From CAKZKT01 sp034434235 (lineage in GTDB: Bacteria; Chloroflexota; Anaerolineae; CG2-30-64-16): DNA of 17,382 nt. Positions 1 to 7,510 of the stretch are shown here, in pieces. The position numbers were made by a program, and so were the translations under genes. Positions within the stretch are counted from its first letter, which is position 1, and each line of letters opens with the position of its first letter. The notes under the pieces are model-generated. The model did not search any database and was not told the origin of the DNA. It worked only from the letters and a program-made list of their open reading frames with translations. The stretch lies in the NCBI GenBank assembly GCA_034434235.1, contig DAOTZV010000142.1:1-17382 (forward strand). Direction: 5' to 3'.

Positions 1-3
1 AAG

Positions 4-1890
4 ATGGCTGAACTACATCGAGCTGATGTCCTGGTAAGTTGCCTCCACGGCCGAGCCCCCGATTTCATCCCGGCGTTGCAAGAGGAGATCGGCCGGCGGG
101 GTCTGGCCGAAGAGGTGCGCGTCGTCGAAACGGGCTGTCGCGGCTTTTGCAGCATGGGGCCGGTCCTCACCGTCGAGCCCAGTGGCACCTTCTACGTCAA
201 CGTCCAGGCGGCCGACATCCCCGAGCTGGTGGAGGAGACGCTGGTCAAGGGCCGGGTGGTGCAAAAGCTGCTTTATAAGGAACCGGCAAGCCGCAAAGCC
301 GTGCAGCACTACGACCAGATCCCGTTCTACGCCAGACAGATGCGCATCGTGCTCGGCAACTGCGGCCGGATTGATCCGACCTCGATCGAAGAGTACATTG
401 CGGTAGGCGGCTATGAGGCCCTGGGAAAAGTGCTTACCTCGATGACGCCCGACGCGGTGATCGAGGAGATCAAGAAGTCCGGCCTGCGCGGCCGGGGCGG
501 CGCCGGCTTCCCCACCGGCCGCAAATGGGAGCATACGCGTCACGCCAAAGGGGACGTGAAATACGTGATCGCCAACGGCGACGAGGGGGATCCGGGCGCG
601 TTCATGGACCGCGCGCTGATGGAAGGAGACCCCCATGCGGTGATCGAGGGGATGATCATCGGCGCATATGCGATAGGCGCGCATCAGGGCTACATTTATG
701 TGCGCGACGAATACCCGCTGGCGGTGAAGAACCTGAGCATCGCCATCCAGCAGGCCCGCGAGTTCGGGCTGCTGGGCCAGGATATCCTGGGCTCCGGCTT
801 CGACTTCGACATCAAGATCGTGCGGGGGGCCGGCGCGTTCGTCTGCGGCGAGTCTTCCGCGCTGATGCAATCGCTGGAGGGCAAGGTCGGCGAGCCGCGC
901 GCCAAGCACATCCACGCCACCGAACGCGGCCTGTGGGATCGGCCGTCGTGCCTCAACAACGTCGAGACCTGGGCCAACGTCCCGCACATCATCAACCGCG
1001 GCGCGGCCTGGTTCGCCTCCATCGGCACCGAACGCAGCAAGGGGACTAAGGCGTTTTGCCTGGTCGGCAAGGTGCGCAACCCCGGCCTGATCGAGGTGCC
1101 CATGGGCATCACCCTCAAAGAGATCGTGTACGATATCGGCGGCGGACCGCCCAAAGGCCGCAAAATCAAGGCCGTGCAGACGGGCGGGCCATCCGGCGGT
1201 TGTATCCCGGCGAACATGCTCGACATCCCGGTGGACTACGAGTCCCTGACCGAGGCCGGCTCCATGATGGGCTCGGGCGGCATGATCGTCATGGATGACC
1301 GCACCTGCATGGTGGACATCTCTCGCTACTTCCTGGAGTTCCTCAAGGACGAGTCATGCGGCAAGTGCTCGACCTGTCGCGAGGGGATCAAGCGGATGCT
1401 GGAGATCCTCACCCACATCAGCGACGGCACGGCCCGGCCCGAGGATCTGCCGCTGCTGGAGGCGCTGGCCAAGACGGTCGCCCAGACGTCGCTGTGCGGC
1501 CTCGGAAAGTCGGCCCCGAATCCCGTCCTGAGCACGTTGCGCTACTTCCGCGAGGAGTACGAGCAACACATCAACGAACGCTACTGTCCGTCGGGCGCCT
1601 GCCGCAGCCTGATCGCCTACGTGATCCTGGAGGACAAGTGCAAAGGCTGCGGGCTGTGCGTGAAAGTGTGCCCGCAAGAAGGCATCTCGGGCGCCCAAAA
1701 ACAGCCACACGAGATAGACCAGGTCAAATGCATCCAGTGCGGCGCTTGCTTCGAGGCGTGCAGGTTGGACGCCATTCAGGTCGTACCCAAGGCCGCAGTC
1801 GCAGCAGGTCAGGTGACGGTGCCGGTCGGCGCCGCGGCGGCGGCCAAGGCGCCGGGGAACGGCAACGGTCGCAAGGTCGCAGGGAGGTGA
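4..1890 (+). CDS. nuoF: NuoF/HydB-type NAD(P)H-binding FMN iron-sulfur subunit of hydrogenase complex
   Basis: Likely oxidises or reduces NAD(P)(H) at FMN and passes electrons through Fe-S clusters to the hydrogenase subunits encoded downstream; cytoplasmic. Domains seen in order: thioredoxin-like ferredoxin domain (about residues 5-90), FMN/NADH-binding core with the glycine-rich GRGGAGFPTGRKW (163-175) and NGDEGDPGAF (191-200), NuoF 4Fe-4S site (C452, C455, C458, C498), and a C-terminal two-cluster ferredoxin (C546/549/552/556 and C576/579/582/586). An Ala/Gly-rich tail of about 30 residues ends it. The 628-residue length fits the HydB/HndC group rather than plain NuoF. The thioredoxin-like domain has only three candidate cluster cysteines (C13, C45, C49). 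The start at 4 matches where relatives begin, but an upstream start outside the window cannot be excluded. First gene of a five-gene operon; 4 nt separate it from the next. Confidence 0.93.
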   Translation: MAELHRADVLVSCLHGRAPDFIPALQEEIGRRGLAEEVRVVETGCRGFCSMGPVLTVEPSGTFYVNVQAADIPELVEETLVKGRVVQKLLYKEPASRKAVQHYDQIPFYARQMRIVLGNCGRIDPTSIEEYIAVGGYEALGKVLTSMTPDAVIEEIKKSGLRGRGGAGFPTGRKWEHTRHAKGDVKYVIANGDEGDPGAFMDRALMEGDPHAVIEGMIIGAYAIGAHQGYIYVRDEYPLAVKNLSIAIQQAREFGLLGQDILGSGFDFDIKIVRGAGAFVCGESSALMQSLEGKVGEPRAKHIHATERGLWDRPSCLNNVETWANVPHIINRGAAWFASIGTERSKGTKAFCLVGKVRNPGLIEVPMGITLKEIVYDIGGGPPKGRKIKAVQTGGPSGGCIPANMLDIPVDYESLTEAGSMMGSGGMIVMDDRTCMVDISRYFLEFLKDESCGKCSTCREGIKRMLEILTHISDGTARPEDLPLLEALAKTVAQTSLCGLGKSAPNPVLSTLRYFREEYEQHINERYCPSGACRSLIAYVILEDKCKGCGLCVKVCPQEGISGAQKQPHEIDQVKCIQCGACFEACRLDAIQVVPKAAVAAGQVTVPVGAAAAAKAPGNGNGRKVAGR

Positions 1891-1894
1891 AGCC

Positions 1895-3688
1895 ATGGCC
1901 AAGACAACACTGATCATTGACGGCCAGACGATCCAGGCCGACGACAGCATGACCATCCTGGAGGTCTGCCGGAAGAACAACATCTACATCCCCACCCTGT
2001 GTTACCATCCGGTGCTGGAGCCTTACGGCGCCTGTCGCCTGTGCACCGTCGAGGTGATCCGCCGCGGCTGGTCTACCTTGCAGACGGCCTGCACGCATCC
2101 CGCGTGGGACGGGCTGGAGGTGCGCACCAATTCGCCCGAGGTGCGGGAAGCCCGCAAGATGATCCTGGGGCTGATCCTTTCGCGCACGCCCAACGTGCCG
2201 ATCATCCAGGAGCTGGCCGCGGAGTATGGCGTGACCGAGCCGCCCTTCCCGGCGGAAGACCCCAACGAGAAGTGCATCCTCTGCGGCCTGTGCGTACGCG
2301 TGTGCAACGACATGGTCAAAGCGCACGTGCTCAACTTCTCCAGCCGGGGCGTAGATCGCAAGGTCGGCCCGCCCTTCATGGAAAAGACGCGCGATTGCAT
2401 CGGCTGCGGCGCGTGCACCATCGTCTGCCCTACCGGCGCGATCGAGATCGTGCTGGAGCAGGCCGGCGTCTACGCCGCGAAGCCGCTGGGGCCGCGCTCG
2501 GCCATCTATGTGCCGTTCCTGCAGGCCGTCCCGCGCGTGCCGGTGATTGATACCGACTCCTGCATCCGCTTCCGCCAGTACGACCGCTCCAACGGCCAGA
2601 TCGCCGATGCCTGCGGCGCGTGCCAGATGTTGTGCGAGGCGAGGGCCATTGACTTCATCCAGCAGGATGAAGTGGTGGAGCTGAACGTCGGCGCCATCGT
2701 GGTCGCGACCGGTTTCCAGATGTGGGATTCGACAAAACTGAGTCAGTACTCCTACGGCAAGTCGCCCAACATTATTACCGCGCTGGAGTTCGAGCGGCTC
2801 TCCAATGCCAGCGGCCCCACCGGCGGCCAGATCCTGACGGCCGACGGCAAGAAGCCGGAGCGGGTGGCGATCATCCACTGCGTCGGCTCGCGCGACAAGA
2901 ACCCCAACGCGCACGAGTACTGCTCGCGCATCTGCTGCATGTATTCGCTGAAGCAGGCCCATCTGGTGCGCGACAAGACGCACGCCGAGGTGTACGAGTT
3001 CTACATGGACATGCGTGCCTTCGGCAAGGGCTACGAGGAGTTCTACGAGCGCGTGCAGGAGGAAGGGGTCGTGATGGTGCGCGGCCGCGGGGCCGAGGTG
3101 CAGGTGCTGCCCTCCGGCAAGCTGCGCGTGACCGGCGAGGACGCCAACCTGGGCAAGCTGGTGGCCGTGGACGTGGACATGGTGGTGCTCAGCTCGGCCA
3201 TCGAGCCGCCGGCCGATGCGCAGAAGATCGCGCAGCTCTTCGGCCTTTCGCGCACGCCCGATGGCTGGTTCGCGGAGGCGCATCCCAAGCTGCGGCCGGT
3301 GGAGACCAATACCGACGGTGTGTTCCTGGCCGGCGCGGCGCAGGGCCCCAAGGACGTGCCCGACACGGTGGCCCATGCCGGCGCGGCCGCTTCGATGGCC
3401 GTGGCGCTCTTGAACAAGGGCGAGGTGATCATCTCGCCGCAGGTCGCGGTGGTGGACGAGAAGCTCTGCTCCGCGTGCAAGACGTGCCTGTCCGTTTGCC
3501 CGTACGCGGCGATCAGCTTCATCGTCGAGGACAACGTGGCGCGGGTCAACGAGGCGTTGTGCAAGGGGTGCGGCACCTGTGTGGCCACCTGCCCGGCCGG
3601 CGCGATCACGGGCAAGCACTTCACCGACGACCAGATCATGGCCCAGATCGAGGGGTTGTTCCGGGTGCCGGAGAAGGTGGAGGTATAG
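1895..3688 (+). CDS. HoxU-like ferredoxin module fused to truncated HdrA
   Basis: Predicted electron-transfer hub linking the NuoF-like subunit to MvhD and the hydrogenase. Residues 1-75 are a plant-type 2Fe-2S domain (C36, C47, C50, C66). Residues 125-180 hold two 4Fe-4S sites (C127/130/133/137, C168/171/174/178). From about residue 200 the protein matches the C-terminal part of heterodisulfide reductase HdrA: RSAIYVPFLQAVP, the HdrA-specific Cys set (C223, C240, C243, C247), CVGSRD, CSRICCMY, DMRAFGKGYEEFY and LAGAAQGPKDVPD. A final two-cluster ferredoxin follows (C525/528/531/535, C556/559/562/566). The HdrA N-terminal FAD-binding Rossmann segment with its GxGxxG motif is absent, as is the NuoG-type His/Cys cluster motif. 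The start has an AGGGAGGTG ribosome site. The family is clear; whether it binds FAD is not. Confidence 0.9.
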   Translation: MAKTTLIIDGQTIQADDSMTILEVCRKNNIYIPTLCYHPVLEPYGACRLCTVEVIRRGWSTLQTACTHPAWDGLEVRTNSPEVREARKMILGLILSRTPNVPIIQELAAEYGVTEPPFPAEDPNEKCILCGLCVRVCNDMVKAHVLNFSSRGVDRKVGPPFMEKTRDCIGCGACTIVCPTGAIEIVLEQAGVYAAKPLGPRSAIYVPFLQAVPRVPVIDTDSCIRFRQYDRSNGQIADACGACQMLCEARAIDFIQQDEVVELNVGAIVVATGFQMWDSTKLSQYSYGKSPNIITALEFERLSNASGPTGGQILTADGKKPERVAIIHCVGSRDKNPNAHEYCSRICCMYSLKQAHLVRDKTHAEVYEFYMDMRAFGKGYEEFYERVQEEGVVMVRGRGAEVQVLPSGKLRVTGEDANLGKLVAVDVDMVVLSSAIEPPADAQKIAQLFGLSRTPDGWFAEAHPKLRPVETNTDGVFLAGAAQGPKDVPDTVAHAGAAASMAVALLNKGEVIISPQVAVVDEKLCSACKTCLSVCPYAAISFIVEDNVARVNEALCKGCGTCVATCPAGAITGKHFTDDQIMAQIEGLFRVPEKVEV

Positions 3689-3689
3689 G

Positions 3690-4133
3690 ATGAGCACGAA
3701 CAGTAAATTCGAGCCTCGCATCGTGGCTTTTCTCTGCAATTGGTGCACCTACACCGCGGCCGACACGGCCGGTGTCTCGCGCATGAAGCAGCCGCCCAAC
3801 GTGGACATCATCCGCGTCATGTGCACCGGCCGCATTGACCCGGTGTTCGTCCTCAAGGCGTTCGCGGAGGGCGCCGACGGCGTCATCATCTCCGGCTGCC
3901 ATCCGCCCGGGGATTGCCATTACACCAACGGCAACTACAAGACGTTCCGGCGCATGCCGCTGGTCGAGGCGCTGCTCCAGCAATACGGCATCGAGAAGGA
4001 CCGCTTCCACTGGGGCTGGATCTCCGGCGCGGAGGCGCCCAAGTGGGCCGAGCTGACGCGCGAGTTCACCGAGCGCGTGCGGGCGCTGGGGCCGCTCAAC
4101 TGGAAGCAGCAGTTGGCGAGCAAGGAGGACTGA
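3690..4133 (+). CDS. mvhD: MvhD-like [2Fe-2S] electron-transfer subunit
   Basis: Small iron-sulfur protein that in methanogens bridges HdrA and the MvhAG hydrogenase; expected to do the same here between the HoxU-HdrA fusion and MvhG. The 147 residues contain the family's five conserved cysteines: C16 and C19 in CNWCTY, C45 in MCTGR, and C70 and C76 in GCHPPGDCHY. The open frame extends upstream into the previous gene, but the ATG at 3690 is preceded by GGAGGT at 3679-3684, lies 1 nt after the previous stop and begins where MvhD homologues begin, so it is chosen. Translation is probably coupled to the preceding gene. Confidence 0.93.
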   Translation: MSTNSKFEPRIVAFLCNWCTYTAADTAGVSRMKQPPNVDIIRVMCTGRIDPVFVLKAFAEGADGVIISGCHPPGDCHYTNGNYKTFRRMPLVEALLQQYGIEKDRFHWGWISGAEAPKWAELTREFTERVRALGPLNWKQQLASKED

Positions 4134-4136
4134 GCC

Positions 4137-5102
4137 ATGCCAGGAAACGGAAAGCTCAAGCTGGGCCTCTACTGGGCCGCTTCCTGCGGCGGCTGCGAGA
4201 TCGCCGTCGTCGAACTGCGCGAGAAACTGCTGATCGTGGACCAGGTGGCCGACATCGTCTTCTGGCCGGTGGCGACCGATTTCAAGTACAAGGATGTGGA
4301 GTCGTACCCCGATGGCTACATGGATGTCTGCTTCTTCAACGGCGCCATCCGCACCTCGGAAAACGAGCACCTGGCCCACCTGCTGCGCAAAAAGTCCAAG
4401 CTCCTGGTGGCGTTCGGCTCCTGCTCCTACGAGGGCTGCATTCCGGGCCTGGCCAACCTGTTCGACCGCGAGGCCATCTTCCGCCGCGTCTATCTGGAGT
4501 CCGAGTCGGTTGACAACCCGGACAAGGTGGTGCCGCAGACGGCCTATCCCATGCCCGAAGGGGAGATCCACATCCCCAAGTTCTACAACACGGTCAAGAC
4601 GCTGGCGCAGGTGACCGACGTGGACTACTTCCTGCCCGGCTGCCCGCCGCAGGATCCGCAGATCTGGGCGGTGATCGAGGCGATCGTCGCGGGCAAGCTG
4701 CCGCCCAAGGGGAGCGTGGTCGGCGCCAACGAGAAGACGGTGTGCGACGAGTGCAAGCACGTGCGCGAGGAGAAGCGGATCAAGAAGTTCTACCGCTACC
4801 ACGAGATCATCCCGGATTCCACGAAATGCCTCTTCGACCAGGGGATCATCTGCGCGGGGCCGGCGACGCGCGGGGGGTGCGGCGCGCTCTGCACCAGGGT
4901 GGACATCCCGTGCCGCGGCTGCTACGGCCCGCCGCCCAACGTCGTTGACCAGGGCGCGTCCCTCCTGGCGGCCGTCGCGTCGGTAGTAGATGCCGACACC
5001 GAAGAGGAGGCCCGGCGCATCGTGGGCGAGATCCTGGACCCGGTCGGCACGTTCTACCGCTTCAGCCTGCCGGCGTCGCTGTTGCATAGGGCGAGGAGGT
5101 AA
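4137..5102 (+). CDS. mvhG: Group 3 [NiFe] hydrogenase small subunit (MvhG-like)
   Basis: Carries the Fe-S relay from the NiFe site to MvhD. Proximal-cluster ligands are visible as C17 and C20 (SCGGC), C96 (GSCSYEGC) and C169 (PGCPP). The C-terminal part has CDECKH (C203, C206), C231, then C239, C248, C252, C259 and C262, typical of the MvhG/FrhG class with three 4Fe-4S clusters. There is no twin-arginine signal peptide and no C-terminal membrane helix, so the enzyme is cytoplasmic. Length 321. The start has AAGGAGG at 4122-4128, 3 nt after the mvhD stop, within the same operon. Confidence 0.95.
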   Translation: MPGNGKLKLGLYWAASCGGCEIAVVELREKLLIVDQVADIVFWPVATDFKYKDVESYPDGYMDVCFFNGAIRTSENEHLAHLLRKKSKLLVAFGSCSYEGCIPGLANLFDREAIFRRVYLESESVDNPDKVVPQTAYPMPEGEIHIPKFYNTVKTLAQVTDVDYFLPGCPPQDPQIWAVIEAIVAGKLPPKGSVVGANEKTVCDECKHVREEKRIKKFYRYHEIIPDSTKCLFDQGIICAGPATRGGCGALCTRVDIPCRGCYGPPPNVVDQGASLLAAVASVVDADTEEEARRIVGEILDPVGTFYRFSLPASLLHRARR

Positions 5103-5105
5103 TCT

Positions 5106-6566
5106 ATGCAGAAAATCAGCATTGATCCCATCACCCGCCTCGAAGGTCATGGGCGGATAGATATCTTCCTGAACGATGAAGGCGACGTCGCCAACGCGTA
5201 CATGGTGATCCCGGAGCTGCGCGGGTTCGAGAAGTTCGCAGAGGGCCGGCTGGTGGAGGAGATGAACGACATCACCCCGCGCATCTGCGGTGTTTGCCCC
5301 GAGGCGCACCACATGGCTTCCACCAAGGCGTGCGATGCCGTCTATCATGTGGATCCGCCGCCGACGGCCAAGAAGCTGCGCGAGCTCTTCTACTCCGCGT
5401 TCTACGTCGCCGATCATACCGTGCACTTCTACATCCTGGCCGCGCCCGACTTCGTCCTGGGGCCCGATGCGTCGCCGGCCGAACGCAACATCCTGGGCCT
5501 GATCCACAAGGTCGGCGTGGAGACCGGCACGGCCGTGATCCAGGCGCGCGGCAAGGCCATGGACATCGTCGGCGCGCTGGGCGGCCGCAAGGTGCATCCC
5601 ACCTTCGGCGTGCCCGGCGGCGTGGCCAAGCGCATCACCGAAGAGGAGCGGGCGCAGTTCGAGAAGACCGCCCGCGAGCTGGTGGACTTCGGCCTCTTCT
5701 CGCTCCAGCTCTTCAAGGATGTGGTGCTCAAGAACAAGGCCTACGTGGACCTGATCCTCTCGGAGGCCTTCACGTTGCCCACCTACTACATGGGCACGGT
5801 GGATGCCAACAACAAGGTCAACTTCTACGACGGCAAGGTGCGCGTGGTCGGCCCGGACGGGGTGGAATTCGTCAAGTACAGCCCGAACGAGTACCTGGAG
5901 GTGGTGGCCGAGCGGGTCGAGCCGTGGACCTATCTCAAGTTCCCCTACCTGAAGAAGGTCGGCTGGAAGGGACTGGTGGCGGGCAAAGACAGCGGCGTCT
6001 ATCAGGCCACGCCCCTCTCGCGGCTCAACGCGGCCGACGGCATGGCCACCCCCCGCGCGCAGGAGGCCTACGAGGAGTTCTACGCCACGCTCGGCGGCAA
6101 GCCGGTGCACCACACGCTGGCCACCCACTGGGCGCGGCTGATCGAGCTGCTCTACGCGGCCGAACGGCTGTTGGAGCTATGCCAGGACCCGGAGATCACC
6201 AACCCGCACGTGCGCAACCTGCCCACCGAAAAGCCGACCGAAGGGGTGGGCATCGTCGAGGCCCCGCGCGGCACCCTGACCCATCACTACGTCACCGATG
6301 AACGCGGGGTGGTCAAGAAGGCCAACCTGATCGTCGGCACCACCAACAACTACGCGCCCATCGCCATCTCGGTGCGCCAGGCGGCCCAGGCCGTGATCAA
6401 GAAGGGGGTGATCACCGAAGGCATCTTGAACCGGGTGGAGATGGCGTTCCGGTCGTATGACCCGTGCTTCGGCTGCGCCACCCACACGTTGACGGGCCAG
6501 ATGCCGCTGGAGGTGCGCATCTTCGACGCGGAGGGGAATGTCAGAGAGATTGTCAAACGCGGATAA
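5106..6566 (+). CDS. mvhA: Group 3 [NiFe] hydrogenase large subunit (MvhA-like)
   Basis: Catalytic subunit that interconverts H2 with protons and electrons. Both Ni-binding motifs are intact: RICGVCPEAHH (C61, C64) near the N-terminus and DPCFGCATH (C454, C457, H460) near the C-terminus. After H460 there is a 26-residue tail (TLTGQMPLEV...), which is the peptide normally removed by a maturation endopeptidase; a fitting protease is encoded at 9927-10388. Length 486, typical of Mvh/F420-non-reducing types. It starts 3 nt after the small-subunit stop with a strong GAGGAGGT site (5093-5100). It is the last gene of the operon as it now stands; the assembly genes hypA-F are not in the window. Confidence 0.96.
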   Translation: MQKISIDPITRLEGHGRIDIFLNDEGDVANAYMVIPELRGFEKFAEGRLVEEMNDITPRICGVCPEAHHMASTKACDAVYHVDPPPTAKKLRELFYSAFYVADHTVHFYILAAPDFVLGPDASPAERNILGLIHKVGVETGTAVIQARGKAMDIVGALGGRKVHPTFGVPGGVAKRITEEERAQFEKTARELVDFGLFSLQLFKDVVLKNKAYVDLILSEAFTLPTYYMGTVDANNKVNFYDGKVRVVGPDGVEFVKYSPNEYLEVVAERVEPWTYLKFPYLKKVGWKGLVAGKDSGVYQATPLSRLNAADGMATPRAQEAYEEFYATLGGKPVHHTLATHWARLIELLYAAERLLELCQDPEITNPHVRNLPTEKPTEGVGIVEAPRGTLTHHYVTDERGVVKKANLIVGTTNNYAPIAISVRQAAQAVIKKGVITEGILNRVEMAFRSYDPCFGCATHTLTGQMPLEVRIFDAEGNVREIVKRG

Positions 6567-6610
6567 ACTTTTGACAGAATGGTGGTCTTGAGCACACTTG
6601 ACCCCCTCTT

Positions 6611-6660
6611 AGTGATTGACGCTTTTAGTGTTTGACACTTAGCGTGAAACGCTATAAAAT
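6611..6660 (+). promoter_or_regulatory. higBA promoter with three-box operator
   Basis: A near-consensus promoter is visible: -35 TTGACA (6632-6637), a 17-nt spacer and -10 TAAAAT (6655-6660). Overlaid on it are three related 13-bp boxes: AGTGATTGACGCT (6611-6623), AGTGTTTGACACT (6627-6639, perfect 5-3-5 palindrome) and AGCGTGAAACGCT (6641-6653, perfect 5-3-5 palindrome). Box 2 covers the -35 and box 3 fills the spacer, the expected place for autorepression by HigA or a HigBA complex. Binding by HigA is inferred. Confidence 0.75.
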
Positions 6661-6666
6661 AGCCCT

Positions 6667-6948
6667 GTGATCAGATCTTTCAGAAGCGAAGAAACGCGAC
6701 TGATCTATGAACGACGACGCTCGCGCAAGCTGCCATCTGACATCCAGCAGGTTGCCTTGCGAAAGCTTCGTATGATCAATAATGCCAGTTCGCTGAACGA
6801 TCTGCGCATTCCGCCTGCGAACCGCCTGGAAAGACTGAGCGGTGATCGCGCGGGCCAGTATAGTATACGAATCAATGATCAGTGGCGTATTTGCTTCCGA
6901 TGGGATGATGGGAACGCCTACGAGGTGGAGATCACGGACTATCATTGA
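6667..6948 (+). CDS. higB: HigB-family (RelE-like) mRNA interferase toxin
   Basis: Type II toxin expected to cleave mRNA on the ribosome. The 93-residue sequence matches the HigB/GraT pattern: an N-terminal helix, then PANRLERLSGDRAGQYSIR and NDQWRICFRW (residues 50-80) with the conserved Arg in WRICF, and a short C-terminal strand ending ITDYH. It begins at GTG 6667, because relatives start at the MIRSF position and no other start fits. There is no ribosome-binding site upstream, and the predicted transcription start falls at or next to this GTG. Toxin before antitoxin is the usual hig order; 12 nt separate it from higA. Confidence 0.9.
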   Translation: MIRSFRSEETRLIYERRRSRKLPSDIQQVALRKLRMINNASSLNDLRIPPANRLERLSGDRAGQYSIRINDQWRICFRWDDGNAYEVEITDYH

Positions 6949-6960
6949 GGGGGTCGAGCG

Positions 6961-7269
6961 ATGTCTGATGAGAAGCTACAGCCGGTGCATCCCGGCGAGG
7001 TGCTATTGGAAGAGTTTTTGAAGCCGATGGGGCTCAGCCAAAATCGTCTGGCGATCGCCATCGGCGTGGATACCCGGCGCATCAACGAGATCGTGTTGAA
7101 GAAGCGGGGCATCACGGCCGATACTGCGTTGCGGTTGGCGCGCTTTTTCGGCACCTCGCCTCAGTTCTGGTTGGGGCTTCAGGCCGAGTATGACCTGGAT
7201 ATAGCTGCCGATGCGCTGGGGGACCGGTTGGAGCAAGAGATCCGGCCGTATGCCCTGGCAGCCGCGTGA
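6961..7269 (+). CDS. higA: HigA-family antitoxin, XRE helix-turn-helix
   Basis: Antitoxin that neutralises HigB and probably represses its own promoter. The 102 residues open with the HigA signature VHPGEVLLEEFLKPMGLSQN, followed by a helix-turn-helix (about residues 23-60, LAIAIGVDTRRINEIVLKKR) and the typical TADTALRLARFFGTSPQFW segment. The ATG at 6961 has a GAGGGGGTCG site upstream. It is co-transcribed with higB from the promoter at 6632-6660. A perfect GCCGCG/CGCGGC inverted repeat spans its stop codon. Confidence 0.93.
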   Translation: MSDEKLQPVHPGEVLLEEFLKPMGLSQNRLAIAIGVDTRRINEIVLKKRGITADTALRLARFFGTSPQFWLGLQAEYDLDIAADALGDRLEQEIRPYALAAA

Positions 7270-7275
7270 CGCGGC
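7261..7275 (+). terminator. Small hairpin over the higA stop codon, possible weak terminator
   Basis: GCCGCG (7261-7266) and CGCGGC (7270-7275) are perfect 6-bp arms around the TGA stop. No T-run follows, so it is at best a weak or factor-assisted terminator, and in this GC-rich DNA it may be chance. Confidence 0.25.
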
Positions 7276-7370
7276 GCCTGTTCCGCGGCCCGCGATCTGC
7301 CTGTTCGACGCAGACGCTACCGGCCAAGGCGAGAGCGACGAGCCCCCGAAGATGCCGTCATCGGATTGCC

Positions 7371-7413
7371 GGCCCAGGCCAGGAGGTTTTCCCGGACCTC
7401 GCAGACCTGGGCC
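7371..7413. other. Nested hairpin upstream of the restriction-modification promoter
   Basis: The outer arms GGCCCAGG (7371-7378) and CCTGGGCC (7406-7413) are perfect 8-bp complements. An inner stem pairs GAGGT (7383-7387) with ACCTC (7396-7400) around an 8-nt loop. It lies in the 241-nt gap between higA and the methyltransferase, which holds no convincing gene. It could be a terminator-like structure for higBA or a structured leader remnant; function unknown. Confidence 0.4.
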
Positions 7414-7436
7414 GTGCTGTTTCTGCGCCCTGTCGG

Positions 7437-7465
7437 TTGACTTTGGACGGGGGGCATCGTAGAAT
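7437..7465 (+). promoter_or_regulatory. Promoter for the restriction-modification genes
   Basis: -35 TTGACT (7437-7442), a 17-nt spacer and -10 TAGAAT (7460-7465), each one base from the sigma-70 consensus. Predicted start of transcription is near 7472, leaving a leader of about 40 nt before the GTG at 7511. Confidence 0.7.
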
Positions 7466-7510
7466 AGGATCGTAGATTTGCGATACCTGATAGATAGGCA
7501 AGGAGACTCC

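Noticed and set aside
1724..6128. Very long minus-strand open frames (over 600 residues) opposite the hydrogenase operon
   Set aside because: They are antisense shadows of strongly supported genes: His/Arg/Leu-rich, no recognisable domains, typical of high-GC DNA.
6551..6576. TGTCAAA...TTTGACA inverted repeat around the mvhA stop as a terminator
   Set aside because: Only a 7-bp AT-rich stem with a 12-nt loop and no T-run; it is too weak to call, though it could contribute to a regulatory site.
7270..7462. Possible small gene between higA and the methyltransferase
   Set aside because: The open frames there are Pro/Arg-rich without ribosome sites and overlap the nested hairpin and the promoter.
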